From the NCBI GenBank assembly GCA_002104935.1, contig MCGT01000029.1:1-64000 (forward strand): DNA of 64,000 nucleotides, given 5' to 3'. This DNA is from Hesseltinella vesiculosa. Lineage: Eukaryota > Mucoromycota > Mucoromycetes > Mucorales > Cunninghamellaceae. The position numbers and the translations under genes were made by a program. Each line of letters begins with the position of its first letter. Within the stretch, counting starts at the first letter, position 1. Of this stretch, positions 46,240 through 57,708 are shown in pieces. The notes below the pieces were generated by a model. The model did not search any database. It saw only the letters and a list, made by a program, of their open reading frames with translations, and was not told the origin of the DNA.

Positions 46240-47026
46240 CTTTTTAGTTGATTTAAAAAAAAAAAAGCAAGGCTAAAAAAAAAGCAAGGCTAAAAAAAAA
46301 AAAAAAAGCGGCTTGGCCTAGAGTTCAAAAAAACAAATTAAACCCCGACTCTTCAGCAACCGACGACGACAACCTGCCAATCATATGCACCGCAGTTCAT
46401 GCAAAGATGGGCTGCAACTCCCTCAGCAACAAGTGATGGTGGCATGTTTTGGGGGATGTTCTGACCGGCTGCGTAGTGCCCAAATCAGGAAAGATGGGAT
46501 ATTCCTCGGGATGGCAGATCCTGTATCGGTACTGTAAAAAAAAATAGCATATAAAAAAAAAGCCGTGACCCTTCAGCGGTTTTACGTGGGTGACCTTTGG
46601 CGTTGTTTTTAAAACCTCCCAATCAGATTGCGCATGTCATGTTTCTTTGTAGAAGAATGAAGGCAGCCCATCATCCCCTTGTTGCAACAAGAAGAATAAA
46701 AAGATCGCTCAGGGTGAAATAAAAAGGGGAGACAGATTCACCAAAAATGAAAAAAAGAGGTTCCGAGGAAAGAATCGCCTATTTTTTTTTATTATTGTTT
46801 CCCTCGTTGTTGGTCTTTTGTTACAGTCGATAAAACAAAAGGAGAGATGGTGTAACAAAGCTAAAAAGATAATAAAAAGATGAAAAAAGTGAACTCCCCT
46901 GACGCATGAAATTGAGTGCACAATTGCACCAATCAACGCTGCCAGTTGTCAAAGCGGAGCAATTGCCCTATTTCGTCTTTTTTTTTCTTCCCCCCCCTTT
47001 TTTTTTATTCTCTCTTTCTCTTTGTC
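46240..47026. promoter_or_regulatory. Shared divergent promoter region of MTR4 and NTH1
   Basis: The two start codons face away from each other over 787 bp. Stress-response-element pentamers (CCCCT/AGGGG) occur at about 46675, 46725 and 46896 on the trehalase side. STREs drive trehalase genes in yeast; here this is only pattern matching with short words. A run of pyrimidines immediately precedes the trehalase ATG, and poly-A tracts flank the MTR4 ATG. Confidence 0.45.
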
Positions 47027-49691
47027 ATGCAATCCACTATTCACATTGCTGCTGATCTGGACGTGGATGTCCACGCTCCCCCTAGTACTTACTATACCAC
47101 TGGCTACAATGCCGGTGGAGTGATCAGCCGTTTGAAAACCTACAATGTAAGAACCACTCTTCACTTTGCTGAACGTTCAAAAACTAATCAAGCCTCTTCT
47201 TTACATGGGTGTTAGCAACGGTTAGAAAAGAAAGAAACAACGGCCCGACGACGACGTGCATCTCATGACAATAAAAGCAAAGCTCAAAAGTTCCTCATCG
47301 ATGTCAAGGAAACACAACGCATTCTGGTTGAACAGGAAGACACCGATGGTGACTTTCAAATCACCGTCAACGACTTGGGCCCCAAATCCTTTTTGGTCGG
47401 AACAGCCGATTCTGGAGGCTATCGCAAAATTGAAATCCGCGGAACGTATATGCTGTCCAACCTTCTGCAAGAACTTGCCCTTGCTGCCGACTATGGTCGC
47501 AAACACATCGTCCTCGACGAGGCCCGTCTAAACGAAAACCCTGTCGACCGGCTGTCAAGAATGATCCGCCATAGCTTTTGGGATGGTCTCACTCGACGCA
47601 TGGATGCCAATGGTGTCGAAATCATCTGCAATGACCCCAAAAATAGACAAGCTGACCACAACCCGCGCATTTACGTCCCCTTTGATGACAATGCCGCCTT
47701 TAAGTATTACAAACAAGTCGCTCATGACCGCCCTCACCTTCAATTGCAAGTTGAGTATCTGCCGCAGTTCATCACTTCGTCTTTTGTCAAATCCATCAAC
47801 GACCGGCCTGGTATCTTAGCCCTTGCTATGGAAAAAGCTCCTGATGGAAACCTCACTGGTGTCCCTTTTGTTGTCCCTGGCGGCCGATTCAATGAAATGT
47901 ACGGATGGGATTCTTATTTTATTGCCCTTGGGCTCTTGATGGATGGTAAATCAGGAGAAACGAATGGCTCGTAGGATAAAAGGAACCTGATTTTTTTTTC
48001 ACAAACACTAGGTCGAGTTGAATTGGCCAAAGGAATGGTAGATAACATGGTGTATCAAATTAAGCACTATGGCAAGATATTGAATGCGAACCGATCCTAC
48101 TATCTCACTCGGTCCCAGCCTCCTTTTCTGACCGACATGGCTTTGCAAGTGTACGAGCACCTCTCTCATACCCAACAAGAACAAAATAAGGCTTGGTTAA
48201 GATGCGTGTTGCAAGCTGCTATCAAAGAATATCATACTGTATGGATGAGTGCGCCGCGCATCGATCCCAAAACCCAACTCTCTCGCTATCGTCCTGACGG
48301 GTTAGGCATCCCCCCGGAAACGGAATCCTCTCACTTTGATCACGGTAAGCAAATCAGATACAATCTCCCGTCCATTGACTCACTATCAAAAAAAAAAAAA
48401 AAAAAAAAAAGTCATCCAGCCTTTTGCCACTCAAGCCAACCTGTCCATCGACGACTACATGCACCAATACAACGGTGGCCTTCTCAAGGAACCAAAACTC
48501 GACGAATACTTTTTACACGACCGTGCTGTGCGAGAATCAGGCCACGATACCACCTACCGCTTTGAAAAACGATGCGCCAACCTAGCTACCGTCGACCTCA
48601 ATTCGCTGCTGTTCAAGTATGAAACCGACCTGGCCGACGCCATTGACAATATTTTCGGCGGCTACCTGCTGGATGAACACGACGTGCTCCAGTATGCAGA
48701 CGAATGGCGCGCCAGGGCCAAGCGACGCAAGGATCGCATGGATCGCTACATGTGGAACAATGAGGCCGGCCTGTTCTATGACTATGATACCATCAAGGAA
48801 GAACAATCCACCTATGATTCAGTGACCACATTCTGGACCATGTGGGCCAAAAGCTGTTCTCCCGACCAAGCCGATGCCATGATCAAAGCCGGTTTGCCCA
48901 AATTTGAACAGCAGGGTGGCCTGGTATGTGGTACAGAAGCCTCGCGTGGCGAAATCACGTTGGATCGCCCTAATCGGCAATGGGACTTCCCCTTTGGTTG
49001 GGCCCCGCATCAAATCATGGCTTGGCGTGGCTTTCAGCAGTATGACCACGAAGATCATGCTCGTCGTCTGGCTTACCGATGGCTCTACACGTAAGTTGCA
49101 AAAGTGCAGGAAGGGCTGCCCTTGGATAGGAAACAAGATCTTGACAATTTTTTTCCCTTGAAATATAGGATCACCAAATCCTTCGTCGACTTCAATGGCG
49201 TGGTCCCCGAAAAATACGATGTGGTCAGCCTGTCCCACCAAGTTCAAGTGGAATATGGCAACGTGGGTGTAGATGTAAGTAATCTCAGACCTTTCTTCAG
49301 TCTCATCCCATCTTTTTTCCAGTTCAAGTATGTACCCCGTGAAGGCTTCGGTTGGATGAACTCATCGTTCCAAATCGGTTTGAGTCTCTTGACCACACAG
49401 ATGCGCCGTGCCCTGGGCACCTGCACCCACCCCGATCTCTTTTTTGAAAAAGCCATGCAGCGCGACCACCTCTGGAATGAAGCTGCACTGCAGCGGCGCA
49501 AATCCTCCGAACGCGCAGCCAAGGCTATCACTCGCAATGGTTCCATCACCGCTGCCATCACCCGCATCGACACCAATGCCATGTCGCCCATCTTTCCCCG
49601 TGCCAATCTTCAATCATCACACGCTCGCTTGAAGGACCCCGGCTTTGACTTTTTGGAACTGACCGAACCCATTGCCAAGAATGCCCTCTGA
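47027..49691 (+). CDS. NTH1: Neutral trehalase
   Basis: Cytosolic GH37 enzyme that splits trehalose to two glucoses, used in spore germination and stress recovery. Six exons (47027-47146, 47216-47945, 48012-48344, 48412-49090, 49169-49274, 49323-49691) give 778 aa. A kinase-type site RRRRAS (residues 51-56, serine 56) and a calcium-binding loop [12 protein letters not shown] (82-93) form the regulatory N-terminus known from Nth1. Both trehalase signatures are present: [15 protein letters not shown] and [13 protein letters not shown]. The second half of signature 2 is followed by the usual [10 protein letters not shown] block. The protein extends about 75 residues beyond the usual end (after [11 protein letters not shown]). 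The acceptor at 48411 follows 22 consecutive A with no pyrimidine tract. Confidence 0.97.
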
Positions 49692-50720
49692 TTGTATCGC
49701 TCCTATTTTAAAAAGAAATAAAATGTTTATTGCCATTTTTTTACTTTGGTGAACGCAGTTTACAGTACATCAGAAGTGGAACTAAAAAAAAGTGTCATTG
49801 AACGTTATTGGCATCACAGTGGTTTGACCGTCGTTTCTACTTTTGTGAACGTCAAGGAAATGACTACTTCTAGGCCCCGACTTCTGGCCCCATCTTAAAG
49901 GTGACAGGCAACTCTGAGTCACCACCAGATCCTGGTAGCCGCCATCCCTGTTAGATTCGATTTCATACTGTAGACGATGCCTCTAACTTGCCTAAGCCTT
50001 GTCATGGCATACTGCGTGATTTGAACTGTCTTCCATCCCATGAGATCCTTCGCCGGCTCTCTGTCCCATCACCGTCCACCTACAGTATGTACCGTCGCCA
50101 TTCAGAATCATAAGATTGTTATGAGCTTGCCCGCCAGCGCATCGTCACGGTCGAGCCTTGAACTTCGTCAATGCCTAGTTCTCTTGCCCAAAATCAAAAA
50201 TTGCGACTTTATTATAAAATACTGTCGACTTAAAATCCGACTATAAACTTGTACGATTCAGTTCGGCGGCTTCAATTTTTTTGCTGATGAGTAGGGCCAG
50301 ATTCTTGACTTGCATGATTAGTTGAAAAAAAATTGGAAACATGCCAAATTTGGTTAATCGTGTGATTACCTCTGCTTGGCCTAGTTCGATCATCCGATGT
50401 GCATTTTCAAAAAGAGTAGGCACAAGACAGAATTCACGGGAATTCATGTTACGCAGAGCCAAAAATCACCCAATAAAATCATTCTCCTCTTTTTAGTAAT
50501 TTCATCTATCCTCACCTCCCCGGGTTTCTTATCAACCAATGCCCATTTATCCATTTTATCCTTCTTTTGTCATCTGGCTTTGAATCGTAAACAAAAAGCC
50601 AGCGATCAATGTCATCAGACGCCAAATGGAGAGACTTTACTTTTTTTCTTCCCAATACCTTTAAACTAGCTGAATCGTTTACTCTTTTTTCTTCCCAATA
50701 ATTTTAAACAAGCAGTTCTT
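49692..50720. other. Intergenic with a possible exon remnant
   Basis: A minus-strand frame at 50462-50241 reads smoothly (NMNSREFCLVPTLFENAHRM, then LALLISKKIEAAELNR). An intron with a phase-compatible acceptor can be drawn inside it (about 50371-50303), so it may be the last exon of a lost gene. I do not recognise it. The rest shows no feature. Confidence 0.35.
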
Positions 50721-50723
50721 TAA

Positions 50724-51970
50724 AATGACTTCTCGCAACATTGGACGCTTAGTTAACTCTACAATTGAAAGATTCATTCGACATGAAAATACAGTTGGAA
50801 ACAACAACTTTCCTCTAACTGAACCTGATCGGTTTTGTGGATGAACAACAGCGCTGGATCCACTGCACCATACACCATGACGACAACAACCATCCTTTGG
50901 GTACGTCTCTGCGTGGCTCTGTCAATGGTCAAATAAGGCGCTTTATTCACGATGTGGCCCCTCACCGAACCCCCATCGATGTCTACAACGAAGCTTCACG
51001 TGTGTTTTCTGTTCCGACATTGACGTACGCCCAGACTTATTACTGGTACAACCAATCGCTCGAAAGATATCACCGATCTGAAGACAACGCATTGCAATCT
51101 GCCCAGCGCCTCATTCGATTGCATGAAGCCGATAATAACTTTGGACAGGTAAAAAAGAAGAGAGAGAGAGAGACAGAGAGAGGCTGTAGGTGAGGCAAGA
51201 CATGATGCTGTACGACCGGTTTGAAGCCGTAGACCCGAGGCCCACCACTACCCAAGTTGGCTGATTAACGGACACGTCTGTGGTTTTGCCTTTAAATAAA
51301 TCCTCAATCCCGCTTCGTCCCTTCTACAGGAAAACCCGGACGGCGAGGAAGAGGATGATGATACCAGCTCCTTCAAAAGTGGTGACCACCATCCTCATCG
51401 AAGCTACAATTACGATTTTGGGAAATCCCGGAATGGGAGCCTGACAATCATTCATGGCATTTATCTGACAATTCGGTCGACATCGTGCAGTTTTTGTGCG
51501 ACTTCAGGAATGTGTCCCTATCTCTGAATAAGAGTGGCAATATTCAAGATCTGCGAGTTCTCTCGTTGTATCGAGTTTTTGTATTTTCTAAAGATGGCAT
51601 GGCGAACCGATCTGTTTCCAAATACCTGGGTCAAACAAGTCATGATGTCCTATTCCGTGATCTTTAGCCGATCATTCAACAAGAACACCCTCAACTGTCA
51701 ATTGATCTTTCGATCTGGGCCAATACGCTAGCAAGATTGCCCATGTCATGGACCGAGATCACTACCCAATGCCTCAACATATTGAACGAGTCTAAACGAA
51801 ATAACAATGACAATGACTTCGTTGCTGCAAGTTGCATGTTCCAATTACCACCTCGGCTAACCAAGGGGTTTGATGATAATATGTGCGAGGACAGCTTTGT
51901 CCACATGTATCTTGACGGTCTGTTGGATGGAATCTTTTCTACGGAAGTGTCACTGAAGCAAGACTGGTAA
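50724..51970 (+). pseudogene. Decayed MTSRN-type gene
   Basis: It starts MTSRNIGRLVNSTIERFIRH, clearly related to the start peptide of the TIR elements. A frameshift near 50836 leads into FVDEQQRWIHCTIHHDDN, HPLGTSLRGSVNGQIRRFIH and TPIDVYNEASRVFSVPTLTY. A normal intron (51150-51330) leads to an acidic stretch ENPDGEEEDDD, then WHLSDNSVDIVQFLCDFRN after a second shift, an amber stop at 51665, and finally DLSIWANTLARLPMSWTEIT and EDSFVHMYLDGLLDGIFSTE before a stop. The last piece has the same layout as ESELWINYLDPLLSNLFSD in the decayed gene at 19834. A single ancestral architecture is therefore likely: MTSRN start, cysteine/zinc region, then YLDxLL nuclease-like end. Confidence 0.6.
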
Positions 51971-52187
51971 GGCATTTATCGAGAGCAAATGATCGATTCA
52001 TTTTTTTACTCGACAGGGCATCTTCTTTGTTTGATACGATTGTCGTCTTTTCTTTTGACGGTCTGCCTCGTTGTGCACGACCAAGATTGATGTCATGAGC
52101 TCCTTGTAAGTGCATCAACAATGATCTTTTGCGCGCAAAGTTTATAGCCCGGCAAGTATAGCAATCGTATGTTATGTAGGTTGCCAT
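51939..52187 (-). CDS. Small C2H2 zinc-finger plus AT-hook ORF
   Basis: An 82-codon frame starting MATYITYDCYTCRAINFARK contains one finger of the form C-x2-C-x13-H-x4-H (CYTC...MHLQGAH). A Lys/Arg-rich segment with RGRPSKEK, an AT-hook core, follows. Its last ~15 codons overlap antisense the end of the decayed gene at 50724-51970, so the true C-terminus may lie behind an undetected splice. No family is assigned. Zinc-finger and AT-hook combinations bind DNA in other proteins; here that is inference. It may be a remnant exon rather than a working gene. Confidence 0.45.
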   Translation of the reverse strand: MATYITYDCYTCRAINFARKRSLLMHLQGAHDINLGRAQRGRPSKEKTTIVSNKEDALSSKKMNRSFALDKCLTSLASVTLP

Positions 52188-52189
52188 GT

Positions 52190-52929
52190 TACTCCTAAAA
52201 AAATGAATAAAAAAAATAAATAAATAAAAACCATTTAAAACCATTTAAAACCATTTTTTTAATTGGCTGGACGCTCCGCCAATTGTTGCGTTGCTGAAAA
52301 ACTCAAGTCGAATGATGAAGGTTTCCATTAAAAAAATGGGACAATATCTAGAAATATCAGGTTTCATTTAAATGGCTTTAAATGGTCGAAACAAGAAGGG
52401 CAGCCATAGCGAGTTAAAATGGCCAATAAATGGATGACAATGTCTTTAAGCCAGATTGGGTAATTTACGTCAAACCTTGAAATGCACTGAGCCGAGATTT
52501 TTTACCATGTATAAAAAGGCGAGAATGAAGTTATGGTTTTTACTATCGTACGTCGTAAAAGTCTATCTTGTTTTAAACCGCTGCCTGTCTGCTGCTCAGT
52601 CTGCTTGGTTATGTGACATTGATGCCAGGCCGTGCTCGGTAACATGTTTGCCTTTGACATGGTCATTATTTACGCAAGAATTGACTCCAACGGCTTATTG
52701 ACCATTCATTGGAGAGCATATGGATATGTTCTACTTATTGAGATTGTAATGTATTGTGTTTACAACAGGGCATATCATAAAAAAGTGCATTTGATTCTGG
52801 TACACATTTTATTATATCAATCAGGGACAATGTTGGCTTTGTCTTACTGTAATTCCAGGTGTGATTTTAGCCTCAGATACGACACACTCGTCAAAAGGAT
52901 TTACCAAATTAAAAGAACAAACGAATTTT
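52190..52929. other. Gene-free sequence
   Basis: Contains a triple repeat of 'aaaaccattt' (52228-52256). The open frame at 52632-53060 has a hydrophobic start, but its end is the antisense of the transporter's last exon, so I do not call it. Confidence 0.45.
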
Positions 52930-55044
52930 TCACAGACGATACATGTAGTCTAAAGCCTGATCACCAACTAATTCGTCTTGCTGATCCTCGGTCATTTCAG
53001 TTTGTTTTTGCTTCTTTTGGCGGTTTGCACGAGACAGAAGATATCGTTGGGCCAGAGTGAGCAAAATAAACATACAGAGAAACACCACATTCACCAAATG
53101 ACCAAAGCCTTCAGTTCAAAATGTGGATAAAAAAAAATATGTCGGCCTTTCGCTCTTTGCTGTCCCCATCCCTTTGTTTTTCCTTACGATAACGAGGCGC
53201 GTCCGACGCACGATAAATGTTGGACCCCACCAGGCCTGCAGAATTGTTTGCCATGACGGCCATGGCAGTTGCAACGCTTTTTTTCATATCGGGGGCAATA
53301 TTATTGGTCAGCCATGCATTGACGATGGGATTGATGATAAAAATGCCAGACACCGCGATGCACACACCGCCATAGGCAATGGAAGGAGCAGCCAAAAGCA
53401 AAATGTACCCCAGTAAACAAAGACCAGCGCCACCCACAGCATGAAATGCACGATCTCCTAACCGATCCGATGAGTAGGCAAACGCGATCATCTAATTTGT
53501 CCCAGAGTATACATGAAAAAGAAGGATGAGCCTTTTTGCTCTTCTCACCAGAGGCATTTAAGATCCAACTCACTACAACCACTGCACACACGTAAGGAGG
53601 AGCTAAAGAAAAAAAAACCAACATCAATAATACAAGATTCAGTTCCAAATCATTTTTCCCCACCTGACATCAAATTAGCCGACAGCTTGTCCGAGTAACC
53701 CATCCCTTTGACAATACTTGGTAGAAAACTACGTGAAAATCATAAACGAGTCAGATATACTAGGATAAAAAAAAAGCGATGCTTACTTGGATACACTGGT
53801 GTTGGGGACACTGCCACAAAAGAACATGACCATCCACATCCACACTTTCCAATCAGACAGGGCCATGTAAGCTTGCTTCTTATTGTTGGCATCCAAATCA
53901 CCAAGGGTCATATGATTGTCCTTGTCCAGTCTCTGAAGCGAGACCAGCCGTTCTTCGGATGTCAAAAACATCCACTGATCAGGGGACCTTGGCAAGTACC
54001 ACCTGGAGGCAAATAGCAAAAAAAAAAAAAAAAAAAGTCAGTAAAATAAATCGTTTTCCTGGCTTTGCTCGGCCAACCATGCAACAAAAGCCAACAGGAT
54101 GGTGGGGATCCCTTCTATTAAAAACAACCACTGCAAAAGTTGTGAGGTTGTCGCCGGTCTTATTTTTTTAATTCCTTACCTGCCAACCTGCCAGCGAGCC
54201 TCGGCCTCTTAATTGCAAAATCCCAAACGCAAGCACACCCGCTACGATGGGAGTAAAAAGGATTTTGATCAACAAAGTGTGATGACAGAGGAAGAAGCAT
54301 TCTAACCAAATGCATGAGCGGCCACAGAGGAGCCCCAAAAAAGTGCAATTCTCGTTGCCTAGAAAAAAAAATGGTCATGATCTGTCACAAGGCCGAGGAG
54401 AGCCGTTTTGATTCGTACCATTTCTGACTTCTTGTAAAACAATGTCAAATAATAGATCACACCAGGGAAAAAGCCACTTTCAAAGAGTCCCAGAAAGAAA
54501 CGCAGCGTAATCAATTGCCCATAGCTGGATGCAGTAGCGTGCAAGGTGGCGACGGTTCCCCACAGGACCATCAGCAATGGCAGCCTGGGAGAGAGAGAAA
54601 TGGAGAAATATATGGGTACTACTGTCCCCCCTCACTATTACCATATTTTGGCTGAAAACCGCTTCACAAGAATGTTGCTTGGGATTTGAAACGTTAAAAA
54701 ACCCACCTGACGCGAAAAAAAAAGCGTCAGTACACTTCCGCTTTTTTAAACCAATCTGCATCCTTACATAAAAAATCGTCACACACGTATTGAACTGATC
54801 GGGTGTAATATGGACATCTTCTTCAAAGTTATCCAGCACAGCATTACCTACGACATCAAACCACAAATGAAGTGTCAGACCATACAAAAAGTACCAAGTG
54901 ATGAGCGTTTTTACCCAAACTTGACCGGTCCAAGGAAGAAAAGAGGTACATCAAGCTAAGAAATGGCAGCAATCGAGTGTCCAGTTTACGTACAAGAGAT
55001 TTCTCCACAAGAGGATCAATCTCTGTGACTTCTGGTGTGGTCAT
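52930..55044 (-). CDS. MFS transporter, anion:cation symporter (Dal5/Tna1-like) family
   Basis: Twelve-helix major-facilitator protein predicted in the plasma membrane; relatives import allantoate, nicotinate, vitamins or similar anions. Twelve exons (55044-54915, 54847-54768, 54706-54642, 54584-54419, 54358-54307, 54241-54180, 54130-54078, 54002-53787, 53728-53664, 53602-53574, 53491-53188, 53108-52930) give 466 aa. Diagnostic pieces are LDTRLLPFLSLMYLFSSLDR near the start, FLTFQIPSNILVKRFSAK, FFLGLFESGFFPGVIYYLTL, WYLPRSPDQWMFLTSEER, FLPSIVKGMGYSDKLSANLM and AYSSDRLGDRAFHAVGGAGL. The acidic tail TEMTEDQQDELVGDQALDYM is typical of the fungal subfamily. Exon 10 is only 29 nt; its GTGAGT donor is chosen because the later GTGAGA would break the frame. 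Substrate unknown. Confidence 0.92.
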
Positions 55045-56234
55045 GAAAAACGAGCAATGAATAAAAAACGGAGAGGGAGAGAGGGATTGAAATAAGAAAG
55101 AAAATTAGTAAAGAATAAGGAATCTGGTCATTGAGAAAATAAAAAATGTTACTTTTTTTACCTAATGCAGTATTGATGCTCTGGTAACGTGTGGTTTGCA
55201 TGCAACAGGTGGGAATAAAGAAAAAGAGAAGGGGAAATTGAGGCGTTGGGAAATCGCTAAATTTCAATCTCCAACATTGGTGCGACCTATCCCCATTTCA
55301 GTTTGAAATACTGTACTAATGATATGCTCAATAATGGTACCCATTTAGCCCCCAGGGGGAAGAGGAAATGTGGTCGAATGAAGGCCACATGACACGGTAT
55401 GTATCGATTGGGTCATGCTCCTCACCTCGCTTGCGTCGATAAATTCAAATACCGAATATGCAGCGACGACTGAGAAGATCGTGCAACTTGCTACCACTTG
55501 AAGGGAAAAAAAAAACCTCCATCTCTTGTAAAACTATCCAGCAATCCTTCCCAAGGTCTACTAGGCACATGATCAATTTGGGGGAAATTGGAAGGATAGA
55601 GCCGCCGTATGGCATGGCATTTGTCAACATCAGTAACCTGGCAGTGCACACCTAATGCTCAATAATACTGCGCTACGCCATCAGAAAGATCTGCGATTTT
55701 GGTCATAATGTTATCTCGTTGTATACTAGCCGTATGCAAAATCTGGAGTGGAACAACTTTTTTGCATAATGGCGTTGGCAAAAATCCCAAGGGGTCCCTT
55801 TGCCGTTTTTTAAAAAAAAAAAAAAATGCTATAAATCGCTTTCCAGTGATATTGAATCAAAGCGAAAGTTTGCATAGGTGCACATCTTACCCTGCAATAT
55901 TATTGCACGATTCATTTTGACAAACTGGAAAAAGAACTTGCCACATTTCAAAATCCGACGTGGTGCCTCACATCTTTGACCTGTCAAGGATGTAAAAACA
56001 GATCTTAGGATTATCAGCTACAGGAGCGAGGTTGAAGAAACATCTTTGGTTATAGCACTAGCATTTTCATTACCACGATACCACAATCTACTCGTAAACA
56101 ACGCAATGCCGCAAGCTCTGGAATCAACTAAAAGAAGCCCAGGCAGTAAGCATGACATTTTTTTCGTTCCGTGTTTCGCGCTGTCTTTTTTTTTCTTTCT
56201 TCCCTGCTCATTTTGCTTTCGCTGTTTTGCTACA
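55045..56234. other. Intergenic between MFS and RNASEH2B
   Basis: Divergent gene pair separated by 1.2 kb. Short frames at 55445-55655 are open on both strands and carry no recognisable domain. No repeats stood out. Confidence 0.45.
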
Positions 56235-57579
56235 ATGTCGAAGAAAATTGTTGCCTTTATCAATACTAATAAAGGTATTGTCATAGATCTATCCAAGCAT
56301 TACATATGCTTATATGAAACAATTGTTCTTTTTTAGAAACCGATCTCTTGCGATGCCTGTCATTGCCCTGCCCGAGAACTGGTAAAAGTATGAAAAAGTT
56401 TACGTGCCTCACTCAAACTTGTTCTTCTTCGACATAGGTCAATTGATCACCTTCCTATATGATAACGAGGATCACTCGATATACGAATTATCCAAGGTTG
56501 ATTACAAAAAGCGATCCTGCTGGCTGATTGGCAGTCAGGTCTACATCGGTAAACTTTTTGCACTGGGCAATGACCTTTGACAGTGCCATGAACAGCGAGC
56601 TTATGTTATCTTAATTTTGCAACCTTGTAGATGGTAGCCTTTATTTTATGACAAGAATCGATCCTCTCTTTATTTGTCTTGGTCTGTTACATCGAGCCTC
56701 TGTAGGTGCCGACTGATTTGCCTGCTTGACCTGAACTGACGTGAATTGACCTTGTTTTTTTGTGGGGCGAAACTATCTAGGTACAAGCCATGTTCCAACC
56801 TATGGACGATCTATTTCTGCTGGAGCCTGTTGCAAGTGTCAGTGATACCCAGTGTCTCATTCAGTCAACCTCTGAACAACTTGCTCATTTATGTGACACC
56901 CAAGGTATCTGCAAACTGACTCATCAGGATTCTCAAGCGCTTAATTTGTAGAAATCACCCCTGGTGGCCCATTGGCCTATCGATATAATGATGAAAAGGC
57001 TCTCACGTGGTTAATAAAAAAGGTAGGCATGGATTTGTGAGGAAGCTAAAGAGATGAGGTGCTAACCAGCAATACAGGTAGATCAATTGGCTTCCCACTT
57101 GCCTCAGCTGGAAGCCTTTAATGCTGACGACAAACCCAAAGACAAACAAAAAGGTACCGCAGCGATGGCTTTCACGAGAAGATCACTTTTATTTATATAC
57201 AAATTTGTAGATCATTATTTACGAGAGGCCATCTTCACCCTGGCAAAATACTTGTCGCCTGAATACGTCAAACGGGCGTTTGCTGCCTATGAAGGGTATG
57301 CCCAAATTCGTTTTATTTTGGCGCAGAGACAGGTTGAACAATGACTGAGCACAGACTTTATTTTAATATCCCAGGCTGGCCGAAGAAGACGAACCTGAAG
57401 AAGTTACAGCTACGCAACCTGTGGGATCTGTGGATGATTATTTATTTGTACGCAAGGAAAAGAAAGACGAGGATGCCTCGCCAACAAAGAAAGCCAAACC
57501 CGCCGTCCCACGCTCCTTGGCCAAAGTTAATACAAAGGGAATGAAGCCATTGACAAGCTTCTTCAAAAAGACAGCGTAA
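56235..57579 (+). CDS. RNASEH2B: Ribonuclease H2 subunit B
   Basis: Structural subunit of the trimeric RNase H2 that removes ribonucleotides misincorporated in DNA and RNA of hybrids, in the nucleus. Nine exons (56235-56274, 56337-56381, 56438-56548, 56631-56701, 56781-56904, 56952-57022, 57078-57153, 57211-57295, 57375-57579) give 275 aa, within the family range. The N-terminal triple-barrel region contains GQLITFLYDNEDHSIYELSK and SLYFMTRIDPLFICLGLL, followed by FQPMDDLF. The helical part contains YRYNDEKALTWLIKKVDQLA and LAKYLSPEYVKRAFAAYEGL. The tail ends GMKPLTSFFKKTA, a PCNA-interacting (PIP-like) motif as in animal RNASEH2B, although the first position is not glutamine. Convergent with the FYVE-ARM gene; stops 129 bp apart. 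Confidence 0.9.
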
Positions 57580-57708
57580 TTTAAATAAATCCACCTTTGA
57601 CCGTTTGCACTTTGCATGCATTTTTTTTCTTCAGCGCTACTATGACATCCGCTGTGCGGCACCTTTATATTTCATATGAATATTGTGTTATGACAAACGG
57701 GGGCGAGG

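Noticed and set aside
52632..53060. 142-codon plus-strand frame with hydrophobic N-terminus
   Set aside because: Its last third is antisense to the transporter's last exon, and the rest has no family resemblance or splice support.
53490..53602. GTGAGA donor near 53548 in the MFS gene
   Set aside because: It has good consensus but breaks the frame into the next helix; the GTGAGT donor at 53573 joins in frame.
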